Shown: piece after piece, positions 41,601 to 50,326 of the stretch
How positions within the stretch are numbered: the stretch's first letter is position 1
How the letters are laid out: every line of letters begins with the position of its first letter
Source: Planctomycetota bacterium
GTDB lineage: Bacteria > Planctomycetota > Phycisphaerae > Phycisphaerales > UBA1924
Reading direction: 5' to 3'
Assembly (NCBI GenBank): GCA_003696675.1
Contig: RFGH01000189.1
Location: forward strand, 1 to 53,982
DNA: 53,982 bases
The notes under the pieces: generated by a model
What the model saw: the letters and a program-made list of their open reading frames with translations, nothing else
What the model was told of the DNA's origin: nothing
Database searches by the model: none
Made by a program: the position numbers and the translations under genes

Positions 41601-43403
41601 ATGGCCACCCGGACCCACTACTGCGGCTCTCTGACCGCCGCGAATGTCGGCGAAACCGTCACCCTCAACGGCTGGGTCAACGCGTACCGAGCCCATGGCC
41701 AGGCCCTCGTCTTCGTCGATCTCCGCGACCGCGCCGGCATCGCCCAGGCCACCTTCGAGCAGGGGTCCACCCCCGACCCGATCATCGAGGCCGGCTCCAA
41801 GCTCCGCAACGAGGATTGCGTCGCCGTCACCGGCACCGTCCGCAAGCGTGAGAAGCCCAACCCCAAGATCCCCACCGGCGAGGTCGAGCTGGTCGTCCAG
41901 TCCATGACGGTCCTCTCCAAGACCGCCCGCCTGCCCTTCGTCCCGTCCGATGAGAGCAACCTGCCCGACGAGGAGACCAGGCTGAAGTTCCGCTACCTCG
42001 ACCTTCGCCGCCCACGGATGCAGGAAATCCTGCGCATCCGCCACCGCGTGGCCAAGGTCACCCGCGACTACTTCGACGCCAACGGCTTCCTCGAGGTCGA
42101 GACGCCGATGCTCTGCCGCTCGACGCCCGAGGGCGCCCGCGACTTCCTCGTGCCCAGCCGGCTGCAGGAGGGCATGTGGTACGCCCTGCCCCAGTCGCCA
42201 CAGTTGTTCAAACAGATTCTGATGATCGCCGGGACCGACCGCTACCTGCAGATCGTCAAGTGCTTCCGCGACGAGGACCCCCGCTTCGACCGCCAGGCGG
42301 AGTTCACGCAGATCGATCTCGAGATGGCGTTCGTCGACCGCGAGATCGTCATGCAGACCATGGAGGGATTCGCCAAGACCCTATGGAAGCAAGTGCTCGG
42401 CGTGGATCTCGCCGACTTCCCCCGCATGACCTACCGCGAGGCGATGGACCGCTACGGCATCGACCGACCAGACACTCGGTACGGTCTGGAGTTGGTCGAT
42501 GTCTCCGAACTGGCTAAGCAGACCGAGTTCGGCGTCTTTACAAGCGCCCTTGATAAGCGTCGCGGCGTGGTCAAAGCCATCCGCGTCCCTGGCGCGGCGG
42601 AGAAGCTCACCCGTAAGATCCTCGACGGCTACGGCACCTTCGTGCAGCAGTTCGGCGCGGGTGGGCTGCCGTTCGTCAAGTATGTCAACGGCGCGTTCGA
42701 AGGCGGCGTGGCAAAGTTCCTCGCACCGATCGCCGAAGGCTTGGTCGCTGCCCTTGGGCTGGAGAACGACGACGCCGTGGTCTTCGGTGCGGATACCTAC
42801 GCCGTGGTCACGAAGGCCCTCGGCGAACTCCGCCAGAAAATTGCCAAGGACCTCGACATCATCCCGAAGGGCGCCTGGAACTTCCTCTGGGTCTACGACT
42901 TCCCGATGTTCGAGTACGACGCCGAGACCGGACGGTACTACTCCCTCCACCATCCCTTCACCGCGCCCACCCAAGCCGAGACCGAGCGTTTCCTCGCCGC
43001 CGATCCCGCGGATGTCGACACGATCGAGTCTATTGTGTCCGACGGCTACGACATGATCTGCAACGGCTCGGAGATCGGCGGAGGCTCGATCCGCATCCAT
43101 CGCCAAGATGTCCAGAAGAAGGTCTTCAGCCTGCTCGGACTCACCGAAGAGCAGGCCAAGCTCAAGTTCTCATTCCTGCTCGAAGCTCTATCCTTCGGCG
43201 CGCCACCCCACGGCGGCATCGCGTTCGGGCTCGACCGTCTGGTCATGCACATGGCCGGCACGGAGAACATCCGCGAGGTCATCGCCTTCCCCAAGACCAT
43301 GACCGGCCAGGACCTCATGTGCGAAGCCCCGAACCTTGTCGACGAGGAGCAACTCAAGGAACTGCATGTGAAGAGCACCGCCAGATTGCCCGCCAGCGTG
43401 TGA
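41601..43403 (+). CDS. aspS: Aspartyl-tRNA synthetase, bacterial type
   Basis: The 600-residue enzyme charges tRNA-Asp (and possibly tRNA-Asn). The N-terminal anticodon-binding OB fold runs to about residue 110 (VTLNGWVNAYRAHGQALVFV). Class II motif 2 is CFRDEDPRFDRQAEFTQID, and motif 3 is GGIAFGLDRLVMHMAG. The bacterial GAD insertion lies between them at about residues 290-420. ATG 41601 gives the standard start MATRTHYCG. Whether it is discriminating or not cannot be told without checking gatCAB elsewhere. Confidence 0.96.
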   Translation: MATRTHYCGSLTAANVGETVTLNGWVNAYRAHGQALVFVDLRDRAGIAQATFEQGSTPDPIIEAGSKLRNEDCVAVTGTVRKREKPNPKIPTGEVELVVQSMTVLSKTARLPFVPSDESNLPDEETRLKFRYLDLRRPRMQEILRIRHRVAKVTRDYFDANGFLEVETPMLCRSTPEGARDFLVPSRLQEGMWYALPQSPQLFKQILMIAGTDRYLQIVKCFRDEDPRFDRQAEFTQIDLEMAFVDREIVMQTMEGFAKTLWKQVLGVDLADFPRMTYREAMDRYGIDRPDTRYGLELVDVSELAKQTEFGVFTSALDKRRGVVKAIRVPGAAEKLTRKILDGYGTFVQQFGAGGLPFVKYVNGAFEGGVAKFLAPIAEGLVAALGLENDDAVVFGADTYAVVTKALGELRQKIAKDLDIIPKGAWNFLWVYDFPMFEYDAETGRYYSLHHPFTAPTQAETERFLAADPADVDTIESIVSDGYDMICNGSEIGGGSIRIHRQDVQKKVFSLLGLTEEQAKLKFSFLLEALSFGAPPHGGIAFGLDRLVMHMAGTENIREVIAFPKTMTGQDLMCEAPNLVDEEQLKELHVKSTARLPASV

Positions 43404-43755
43404 TCCGCGGTCCGCAGGCTCCTCTGCCCCGACCTCTAACAGAGCACAACTGCTCGCATCATCGGGGCACAGCCGACCGTTCTCCGCGTCATCCTGCATG
43501 ATCGGCCGGTGTGACTGCTTTTCGTGCCTTGCGCCTATATGCCGAGGCAATGGCGGGAGCACCTGGCACACATGCTTGCACACTTCGCGCGTTCATGGAT
43601 GCGTCCTCCAACTCCGCGCTATTGGCTCGTGCGGGCAGTGTGACCTCCGCTGACTGTTGCCGCGTCCCTTCATGATGGCTGCCAGGGTTCCGGCGCACAT
43701 AAGTCCGGAATGCCGCACACGCAAAGGTCGCGGGGACATGGAATCCAAATGCAAA
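43404..43755. other. Intergenic stretch without recognisable gene
   Basis: Between aspS and the converging HPPD gene lie about 350 bp in which I find no ORF with coding character, no tRNA and no repeat. Short ORFs on either strand have arginine/serine-rich shadow composition. The HPPD terminator hairpin marks the right end. Confidence 0.6.
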
Positions 43756-43778
43756 GCGGCTCCCGCCAAGGGAGCCGC
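43756..43778 (-). terminator. Terminator hairpin after HPPD
   Basis: GCGGCTCCC and GGGAGCCGC form a perfect 9-bp stem around a five-base loop. On the minus strand it is followed by TTTGCATTT, 25 bp after the HPPD stop codon. Confidence 0.75.
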
Positions 43779-43803
43779 CCGGAAAACAATCGGGAAATCT
43801 CGA

Positions 43804-45000
43804 TCACAAGTTCCCGCGCCGCTCCTGCTCGAGCTCGAGTGCTTCGAAGAGCGCCTTGAAGTTGCCCTTCCCGAAGCTCTGGCTACCGCGCCGACAGATA
43901 ATCTCAAAGAACAGCGTCGGGCGATCCTGCAACGGCTTGGTGAACAGTTGCAGCAGATATCCCTCATCGTCCGCGTCGACCAGAATACCCAGATCCTTGA
44001 TCTTGGCGTGGTCTTCCTTGACTGCTTCGTGCCCGTGCTGCTTGAGCATGGTGTTCACGCGATCCCAGACGAGCTCGTAGTATGTGTCGGGCAGGCTGAG
44101 GAAATCAACACCACGGCGACGCAGCTCGGCCACCGAGTGCAGTTCGTCATCCGTCCGCAGGGCGAGGTGCTGGACGCCGGGCGTCATGTTGTGCCACTCC
44201 AGATACTCCTGGATCTGGCTCTTTTTCTTGCCCTCGGCCGGCTCATTGATCGGCATCTTGATGAGGTTGTTCCCGCTCGACATCACCTTGGACATCAGCG
44301 CGGAATACTCCGTTGAGATGTCGGTGTCATCGAAGTGCTTGAACATCTTGAAGCCGAGCACATCCTCGTACCACTGCACCCAATAGTCCATCTTCCCCTC
44401 TTCGACATTGCCGACGAGGTGATCGACATACATCAGGCCGCACGGATTCTTCTTGTTGTACTCGTTCACGGGCGAATCGATCTTGCGGAAGGACGGCATG
44501 AACTCGCTGCCGCCCCGCTTGACCTGTTCGATGTCGTAGTGCCCCGTCCGGCTGACGAAGGTATGGACAACACGCCCGTAAGTCTTGATCGAGGCCACGG
44601 TCACCGTGCCCCGGTCGTCCTTGATGACGCGCGGCTCCTGATCCGACACGCCGCCGTTCCGCAGCGCCTGCTCGTAGGCGGCCTCGGCGTCCGCCACCGT
44701 GAACGCCACATCTTTCACCCCGTCGCCGTAGAGCTTGACCTCCTCGGCCGCGGGATGACGGTCGTGCAGCGGGCTGGTGAGCAGCAACCGGATGTTGCCC
44801 TGCGTAAGCAGGTAATCCGCCTCGTCGCGGCTGCCGGTCGTCAGATCAGCCACCTGCGAAATATTGAAGCCGAAGGTATGGGCATAAAAGTACGCCGCCT
44901 GCTTGGCATTGCCCACATAGAAACGAACATGATCGACATCGATGAGCGCAAGCGGATCCGCTGCCAGCGAGCGGCTGGTTTGGGTCGACGCGGTGGTCAT
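43804..45000 (-). CDS. hppD: 4-hydroxyphenylpyruvate dioxygenase
   Basis: HPPD turns 4-hydroxyphenylpyruvate into homogentisate with non-heme iron, the step before HmgA. The 398-residue protein has two vicinal-oxygen-chelate halves. The iron ligands are His in GLMYVDHLVGNVEEGKMD, His in TPGVQHLALRTDD and Glu in RPTLFFEIICRRGSQSFGKG. The C-terminal GSQSFGKGNFKALFEA is a family signature. ATG 44998-45000 starts a protein of slightly longer N-terminus than usual. It stands alone with its own terminator. Confidence 0.96.
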   Translation of the reverse strand: MTTASTQTSRSLAADPLALIDVDHVRFYVGNAKQAAYFYAHTFGFNISQVADLTTGSRDEADYLLTQGNIRLLLTSPLHDRHPAAEEVKLYGDGVKDVAFTVADAEAAYEQALRNGGVSDQEPRVIKDDRGTVTVASIKTYGRVVHTFVSRTGHYDIEQVKRGGSEFMPSFRKIDSPVNEYNKKNPCGLMYVDHLVGNVEEGKMDYWVQWYEDVLGFKMFKHFDDTDISTEYSALMSKVMSSGNNLIKMPINEPAEGKKKSQIQEYLEWHNMTPGVQHLALRTDDELHSVAELRRRGVDFLSLPDTYYELVWDRVNTMLKQHGHEAVKEDHAKIKDLGILVDADDEGYLLQLFTKPLQDRPTLFFEIICRRGSQSFGKGNFKALFEALELEQERRGNL

Positions 45001-45161
45001 AACGGCATGTCTCCAAATCTCTTGGGCGGTTCGGTGCCGGTCGCATCCGGCGGGAGCCCAGGTCCCTCGGTGCCATTATACGAGCCGGAACGGCCCGCTC
45101 CAACAAGCCCCTCCGGGTCCGTCAAGCCGGGGGTTCCCCCGCGACCAGGCCCCCCCAATCC

Positions 45162-46004
45162 TCACCGGATCCACTCGGCCCAGTCTGGAACATACCCGGG
45201 CGCGATCCCGCCCTCGCCCCCGACCGACCCGATCCCCTGCTCGGGGTGCGTCAGCCAGTCCGGTTCCGACGCGATCGATCTCGCGTGCCCGTCCGCGTGC
45301 ATCATCGCCACCCTGCCGCCCCCGTGCCGGAACGCCGTTGTCGGGCTTGGGTTCGGACGCCACCGTCCGCCCCCGGATCTCGAGTAGAGCAGCGGCGGGT
45401 CCAGAAGCGCATTGTTGCTCGGCATCTGACTCCCGTAGCCGGGCAGCAGCGTGTCGCCAAACACGAACAACGCCGACGGGCGACGCACATCGCTCACACG
45501 CCGCCACGGCCGGTGCCCGATCGAGTATGCCCAGCCCGGTGTCTTCGCCGGGCTGAGGTAGTACCCGTTGTAGCCATAGGTGCTCGTGATCGTCCGGCTC
45601 GGCCCTTGCGGCCGATATGTCCCCCACTTCTGCTCCGGGCACTCGAACACCGACCCCTCCCGCAACGAGTCGCTCATGTACGGCGCAAGGAAGCCCCTGT
45701 CATAGTCCGGTGGCGTCGTGGCCGTCCCGTGTGTGCCCCACCAGAACACCTGCGGCCCGGAGCCGATGTCTTCGATCGACCAATATGCCAGCGGCATCGC
45801 GCGATCCGCCGCATCGTTGGCGTACAGCATCCATGCCACGCCCATTTGTCGAAGATTGCTCAGACACTTGCCCTCGCGTGCTCTCCGATGCACCCCGCTG
45901 ATCGACGGCAGCAAGATCCCCGTCAGCAGCGCGATGACAGCCATCACCACCAATAACTCCACCAGCGTGAAGCCGCCCCCGAGATGGCCCCGCCGTCCGG
46001 TCAA
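45162..46004 (-). CDS. Type IV prepilin-like secreted protein with H-x-DG C-terminal motif
   Basis: The 280-residue protein starts with a prepilin processing and methylation site (GFTLVELLVVMAVIALLTG) and a single hydrophobic helix. A large globular part follows, with aromatic-rich segments, and the H-x-DG element FRHGGGRVAMMHADGHARS near the end. This layout is typical of the expanded pseudopilin families of planctomycetes and verrucomicrobia. The start is TTG at 46002-46004, overlapping the stop of the upstream propeller gene by four bases (TTGA). Translation is therefore coupled to an operon that begins with a cobalamin riboswitch. Its exact role is unknown. Confidence 0.85.
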   Translation of the reverse strand: MTGRRGHLGGGFTLVELLVVMAVIALLTGILLPSISGVHRRAREGKCLSNLRQMGVAWMLYANDAADRAMPLAYWSIEDIGSGPQVFWWGTHGTATTPPDYDRGFLAPYMSDSLREGSVFECPEQKWGTYRPQGPSRTITSTYGYNGYYLSPAKTPGWAYSIGHRPWRRVSDVRRPSALFVFGDTLLPGYGSQMPSNNALLDPPLLYSRSGGGRWRPNPSPTTAFRHGGGRVAMMHADGHARSIASEPDWLTHPEQGIGSVGGEGGIAPGYVPDWAEWIR

Positions 46005-47563
46005 TGCACCCTCCGCTCGTTCCTCCGGATCTCCCGTTCGATAAACGCCCCGTCCGCCGCGTTCACCACGCCCGTGCGGTCCACATCCGTGGGTGATCCG
46101 TGCCAGCGATACAGGTCATCGATGTCCAGGTCCCCATCTTGGTCCATGTCCGGCCGCGGCGGAGCGGCCCCCAACGCTGCCAGCCCGTCCGTCCCCACCG
46201 AATACACCCCACGCCCCAGCAACCCCGGCGTCGATCCCGCGATCGACGAACTCCGCAGCACGAACCCAGGGTCACCCGGCGCCTTGCTCAGATCCAGTTC
46301 GTACAATGCGGTACACGGTCCGAAGTATTGATCATCCGTCGGGATCGCCCCCACCAGCAATCGCGTCGCCCCCCCCGACCCGATCGCCGCCGGCTGCGTC
46401 GTCCACCCGCCCACCACAAGAAACTCACCGAGATCCAACTGCGAGTTCTGATTTGCATCGTTCCATGTCCCATGCGCCGTGTCCCACAGACGCGTCACCG
46501 ACCCGCCATGGTCCTGGAACAGCTCCACCATCGGCACCGACCCGAAGCCCATAACACCGCCGGCAAGCGCAATCCGGCAATCGTCCAGCACCACCGGGAT
46601 CGAATCCGTCCGGTTGCACGCGATTGACCACACCAGCGAGCCGTCTGACGCATCGACCTTGACCATGTTGGCAGAATCCGTTCCGCCGTAAAACGAATAG
46701 CTCGCCGCGTAGACGAATGTTCGTTGATTCATCTCGCGCACGGTCAGCCCGCCGAAAAAACCTTCCGTGATCGGATTGTCGAAGATCCATGTCGGTGCTG
46801 GAGCGGCATCGACAGTCGCATCGAATGCATAGATCTCTCCGCGTCCGTCCGTGTCCAGACCGGTCCCGCACACATACACCACCCCGTCCATGTACGCCGG
46901 CGTCCCTCCCATCGACGAACCGATCGGCACCGACCACACAATGTCACCCGGCTGGTGCGGGTTCGCCCGCGGATGGAACGGAGAGACATTCACGCAGTAC
47001 AGCCGGCTCGGCCCGCCGAACCCGCCGTAATCCGTCACAAACGCCCGGTTCCGCAGCCCCAGGTCGTCCGTCACCACCGGCGTCACATTCACCGCCGGTC
47101 CGTCTAGCTCCGTCGCCCACGCCACGCTCCCGTCCACCTCCCGTAGAGCGATGAATTCCTCGCCCGCCGCGAACAACACCGTCCCCGTCGTCGGATCCAG
47201 CGTCGGCGACGACCACGAATCGAAGATCAGGTCCGGCAGCGCGGTCTGCCACACGATCTCCCCGGTCTCCGCATCCACGCCGAACGCGAAGGTTTCGAAG
47301 TTGACCAACCCCACAGCGAACACCCGCCCCGGCCCGATCGCCGTCGCCGCCACCCCGGCCTGACCCACCCATTCGATCGGCGTGCCCTGAGCGGTCCCTG
47401 AGCACACCCATCGCGCCGGCCACCATCCGTCGGTCGTCGTCGCAAGCCCTCCGGACCGCGCAGCCCCGCCGCCCAGCGTCGACCACTGCGCCATCGACGC
47501 CACCGGCTGCGCAAAGCACGAACCGCCCCAAGCCACCACGATGCACGCCGCTGCCCGATCCAT
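46001..47563 (-). CDS. Secreted PQQ-type beta-propeller protein with C-terminal dockerin
   Basis: The 520-residue protein has a signal peptide (MDRAAACIVVAWGGSCFAQP). Six or more propeller-like blades follow, with PQQ/YncE-style motifs such as AFGVDAETGEIVWQTALPD, FIALREVDGSVAWATELDG and MVKVDASDGSLVWSIACN. It ends in a type I dockerin-like pair, DMDQDGDLDIDDLYRWHG and DVDRTGVVNAADGAFIERE. ATG 47561-47563 follows GGAGGCGGCGGC and is preferred over an open upstream extension. It is the second gene of the B12-riboswitch operon, 69 nt after the PEP-CTERM gene. A surface ligand-binding role is inferred; propeller proteins bind cobalamin on Bacteroides surfaces, but homology to them is untested. 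Confidence 0.83.
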   Translation of the reverse strand: MDRAAACIVVAWGGSCFAQPVASMAQWSTLGGGAARSGGLATTTDGWWPARWVCSGTAQGTPIEWVGQAGVAATAIGPGRVFAVGLVNFETFAFGVDAETGEIVWQTALPDLIFDSWSSPTLDPTTGTVLFAAGEEFIALREVDGSVAWATELDGPAVNVTPVVTDDLGLRNRAFVTDYGGFGGPSRLYCVNVSPFHPRANPHQPGDIVWSVPIGSSMGGTPAYMDGVVYVCGTGLDTDGRGEIYAFDATVDAAPAPTWIFDNPITEGFFGGLTVREMNQRTFVYAASYSFYGGTDSANMVKVDASDGSLVWSIACNRTDSIPVVLDDCRIALAGGVMGFGSVPMVELFQDHGGSVTRLWDTAHGTWNDANQNSQLDLGEFLVVGGWTTQPAAIGSGGATRLLVGAIPTDDQYFGPCTALYELDLSKAPGDPGFVLRSSSIAGSTPGLLGRGVYSVGTDGLAALGAAPPRPDMDQDGDLDIDDLYRWHGSPTDVDRTGVVNAADGAFIEREIRRNERRVH

Positions 47564-47632
47564 GCCGCCGCCTCCGATCGACGCCCGAAGAAGACCCCGC
47601 CCCCGCGTCAGCGGAGGCGGGACGAAAACCAC

Positions 47633-49147
47633 TCAGCGACGGCGACGAACGCCCGACACGCCTCCAAGCATCAGAACACCGAGCACGCCCGGCGCGGGCA
47701 CAGCACGCACCGCCGCGATCGCGTCGATCTCGCCGCCGGAGAAGCCCGAGATCCCATCGATCCGCACATACTCGATCCAAGCGAAGCCGCTCTCGGCCAG
47801 GTCGAAGCCCATCCCACCCGCCGAACCGTCGTACAGGTCGAGCATGTCCGCCGCCGACATCCCAGCGATACTCATCTCATACAAGTCTGGATTGATCGGC
47901 TTAGTGGGATCAAGCAGCGTGTCGGTCCACTGCGAGCTGGACCGATCCCACGCGTAGGCATTCGTCGGGAAGAGACCATCTCCGGTGCGCCCATCGAATG
48001 TATACCAGTTCACATTGTCCGGACTCACCGAGATCCGCACGCTCTCGATCGACACGCCCCCGCTGAGTGTGAAACTGCTGAGGTCGGTATCATCCGAAAC
48101 GGCCCCTCCCGTACCAACAAAGAAAGCGTTGCCGAACACATTGAGGTCCACACCGTATGGGCTGTTCGGATCGTCATACACGCGCCGACCCATCCGAACC
48201 GTCACCGACTGCCCGGCGTTGAAAGTTGTGATCAGCCGCTCGCCTTCCAGGCCCGTGTTGAAGGCCGACTCGATCAGCTTGACGCGGCGGAAGTCCGTCT
48301 GTCCCGCAACAAAGGCGTTATTGAACCAGGTCGAGGGCCCGCCCAGCACCGCCGCCGGATCGTTGTACAACGAAGACCCCGGCAGCCCGGTCGACGAGAC
48401 CACCTCCACCGCAAAGTCGCTCGGGTCGTAGGTGTAACCCGCCAACGCGCCAGCCGTCACGCCCGAAACCGCCGCCGCGACGACCATGCGCCGACGACGA
48501 CGAGTCCCGACCAACCCGCCCAGCAACAGCGCCAGCGAAGCGGGCGCCGGAACCGTCGCCGCCACAGGCATCGATGGCGCTTGCCAGTCGAACCCGACCG
48601 CATAGCTCCAACCGTCCCAAGAGCCATCGGTGAGCACGCGATCAGACATGCCGGTCATCGCGCCTTCCCACGACGGATCGTCACCCGAACCGAGCCAGTA
48701 GCTCCAATACCCGTCGCTGAACCAGCCCTCCTGCCAATGGTCGTCGGCATCGGTCGCGTCACGCCCGTCGAAGGGAGAACCCGTCGACAGACCGAACACA
48801 TCGAATGCGAGCGATGGCGTGACACCGAAGTTCCCGTCGTTGTCCGCGTCGTAGCCGATGCCGTATGGGGAAACCCCGAACGACCCCGGCGTACTCAGGT
48901 GGGCAAACAGCCGCGCATCGGCGCTCACGATCGCCCTCAGCATGTCCTCCCCGGTCGCCGTCCCGTCCCACCGGAAACCCCACATCAGCGACTCGTCCGA
49001 GATCCCATCGTTCCAATCGATGACGAAGCCAGCCCGGTTCGCCCCCTCGCCGACCCAGAACGCGATGTCATCGAACGCCTGCCCAGACGCCGAATGCACC
49101 ACCGCCGAGCTGACGACCAGCACGATTCCACCCATATTGAACTGCAT
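47633..49147 (-). CDS. Double PEP-CTERM surface protein, first gene of the cobalamin-riboswitch operon
   Basis: This 504-residue frame holds two complete secreted proteins in tandem. Residues 1-220 have a signal peptide (MQFNMGGIVLVVSSAVVHSA), a tryptophan- and aspartate-rich body starting FDDIAFWVGEGANRAGFVID, and a PEP-CTERM tail (VPAPASLALLLGG, then RRRRR). Residue 221 is a methionine that opens a second signal-like stretch (MVVAAAVSGVTAGALAG). It is followed by a second body (YTYDPSDFAVEVVSSTGLPG, GVDLNVFGNAFFVGTGG, RISVSPDNVNWYTF). A second tail, VPAPGVLGVLMLGG and RRRR, ends the protein. No stop separates them. Either this is a real fusion or a stop was lost by mutation or sequencing error at about 48488. 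TTGGAG precedes the ATG at 49145-49147. Confidence 0.85.
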   Translation of the reverse strand: MQFNMGGIVLVVSSAVVHSASGQAFDDIAFWVGEGANRAGFVIDWNDGISDESLMWGFRWDGTATGEDMLRAIVSADARLFAHLSTPGSFGVSPYGIGYDADNDGNFGVTPSLAFDVFGLSTGSPFDGRDATDADDHWQEGWFSDGYWSYWLGSGDDPSWEGAMTGMSDRVLTDGSWDGWSYAVGFDWQAPSMPVAATVPAPASLALLLGGLVGTRRRRRMVVAAAVSGVTAGALAGYTYDPSDFAVEVVSSTGLPGSSLYNDPAAVLGGPSTWFNNAFVAGQTDFRRVKLIESAFNTGLEGERLITTFNAGQSVTVRMGRRVYDDPNSPYGVDLNVFGNAFFVGTGGAVSDDTDLSSFTLSGGVSIESVRISVSPDNVNWYTFDGRTGDGLFPTNAYAWDRSSSQWTDTLLDPTKPINPDLYEMSIAGMSAADMLDLYDGSAGGMGFDLAESGFAWIEYVRIDGISGFSGGEIDAIAAVRAVPAPGVLGVLMLGGVSGVRRRR

Positions 49148-49247
49148 AACGACTCCAATCCCCCGCTTTCAGCGGGAAGGCACGCCGAACGCGCGGCGTG
49201 GCTCCCGGTCCCTGTGGGGCCGTTCGCGGACATTGGAGACGATTCTC

Positions 49248-49292
49248 CGGAGGAAAACCGGCGCGGGGAGCGCGTGCCGATTCCGCCGGCGC
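49248..49292 (-). promoter_or_regulatory. Possible expression platform between riboswitch and first gene
   Basis: In the 237-nt leader between riboswitch and ATG, CCGGCG and CGCCGG can pair around a long loop and are followed by TTTT on the minus strand. A second hairpin, CCCGC...GCGGG, lies just before the ribosome-binding site (about 49157-49172). Either could be the switched element; the choice is uncertain. Confidence 0.35.
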
Positions 49293-49384
49293 TCCATGCT
49301 GATCCGTCCGACCCGGACGGGGCAGCCCGCGAGAGCGACCATGCGCCGGCAATATCCCGTCGCCGTACGGCGGGGCCGGCATCA

Positions 49385-49608
49385 TCGGCAGGTCTTCCGG
49401 CTCAGGGCCCGCGGATCCAGCCTTCCCACTTATCCGCACGCGGCGGAACGAGCAGTGGCGCACACCGGGCATCAAGCCCGGCGGGGATCCGCGGCTTGCC
49501 CCCTACGGCGGCGCGTCCGCGGTGGAATTGGCGAGCAACCGCCCGCCTGACCACACTTCCCTTTTCACCCACGGAGCCGGCTTTCAAAGACTCCGGACGC
49601 GGGCACCG
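49385..49608 (-). promoter_or_regulatory. Cobalamin (B12) riboswitch
   Basis: The minus strand carries the conserved elements of the AdoCbl-class riboswitch in order. They are GGTGCCCGCG at the left, GGGTGAAAAGGGAAGTGTGG, then CCGCGGACGCGCCGCCGTAG, GCCACTG, GTGGGAAGGC, and the B12 box AGCCGGAAGACCTGCC at 49388-49403. The order and spacing, about 220 nt in total, match the class. It lies upstream of the double PEP-CTERM gene on the same strand. The three-gene operon should be turned down when cobalamin is plentiful. Confidence 0.93.
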
Positions 49609-49682
49609 ATGACGGGACAACTATACCCATCGGCACGCGAACGCACAAACCGCCTTACGAAGTCAATCTCCTATCATCGCCC

Positions 49683-50264
49683 GTGAAACCCCAAGCCCCG
49701 ATCTCCGAGGATTTCCACGAAGCGGCACGCCTCGCGGCCCTGTTCGCCGGTGATCCCGCCAACGCCGATCGCGTCGCCATCGTCGCCTCCGAGGTCGCCG
49801 AGCGTCTCAAAGCCGGGGGCAAAGTCCTCGCGGTGGGCAATGGGGGATCCTGCGCCGATGCCGTCCACTTCTGCGAAGAACTCACCGGCCGCTACCGCGC
49901 CGATCGCCCCCCGATCGGTGCCATCGCATGCTCCGACGCCGGTCATATCACCTGCACCGGCAATGACTTCGGGTTTGATCACATCTTTGCGCGGTGGGTT
50001 GAAGGGCTCGCACGCCCGGGAGATGTCCTCATCGCCCTCTCAACCAGCGGCAACAGCCCCAACATCGCTCTGGCGGTCGATGCGGCCCGCCGACACGACC
50101 TTTTGGTCGTGCTCCTCTTGGGCAAGGACGGCGGACGCCTCGCAGACGCCGGCGACCACGCCTGGATCGTCCCCGGCCAGACCGCCGACCGAATCCAGGA
50201 ACTCCACATGCTCATCCTCCACAGCCTTGTCGGAGCGATCGAGCGGGCCATGGGCTACGCCTGA
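49683..50264 (+). CDS. gmhA: Phosphoheptose isomerase-like SIS-domain protein
   Basis: GmhA converts sedoheptulose-7-phosphate to glycero-manno-heptose-7-phosphate, the first step to LPS or S-layer heptose. The 193-residue protein has a single SIS domain with KVLAVGNGGSCADAVHFCEE, GHITCTGNDFGFDHIFARWV, VLIALSTSGNSPNIALAVDA and the closing helix IQELHMLILHSLVGAIER. The start is GTG 49683. The same fold also occurs as DiaA in E. coli, so the isomerase call is likely, not certain. It is divergent from the riboswitch. Confidence 0.87.
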   Translation: MKPQAPISEDFHEAARLAALFAGDPANADRVAIVASEVAERLKAGGKVLAVGNGGSCADAVHFCEELTGRYRADRPPIGAIACSDAGHITCTGNDFGFDHIFARWVEGLARPGDVLIALSTSGNSPNIALAVDAARRHDLLVVLLLGKDGGRLADAGDHAWIVPGQTADRIQELHMLILHSLVGAIERAMGYA

Positions 50265-50326
50265 ACCCCGGGAAACCCACGGCCATCAGGAAAGCCCGTT
50301 CCCTCTACCCGCGATACACTCCGACC

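Noticed and set aside
43404..43755. Possible small genes between aspS and HPPD
   Set aside because: Short ORFs on both strands have shadow composition and no ribosome-binding sites.
45246..45956. Arginine/proline-rich ORF antisense to the prepilin-like gene
   Set aside because: Shadow frame; the minus strand has the prepilin motif and coupled start.
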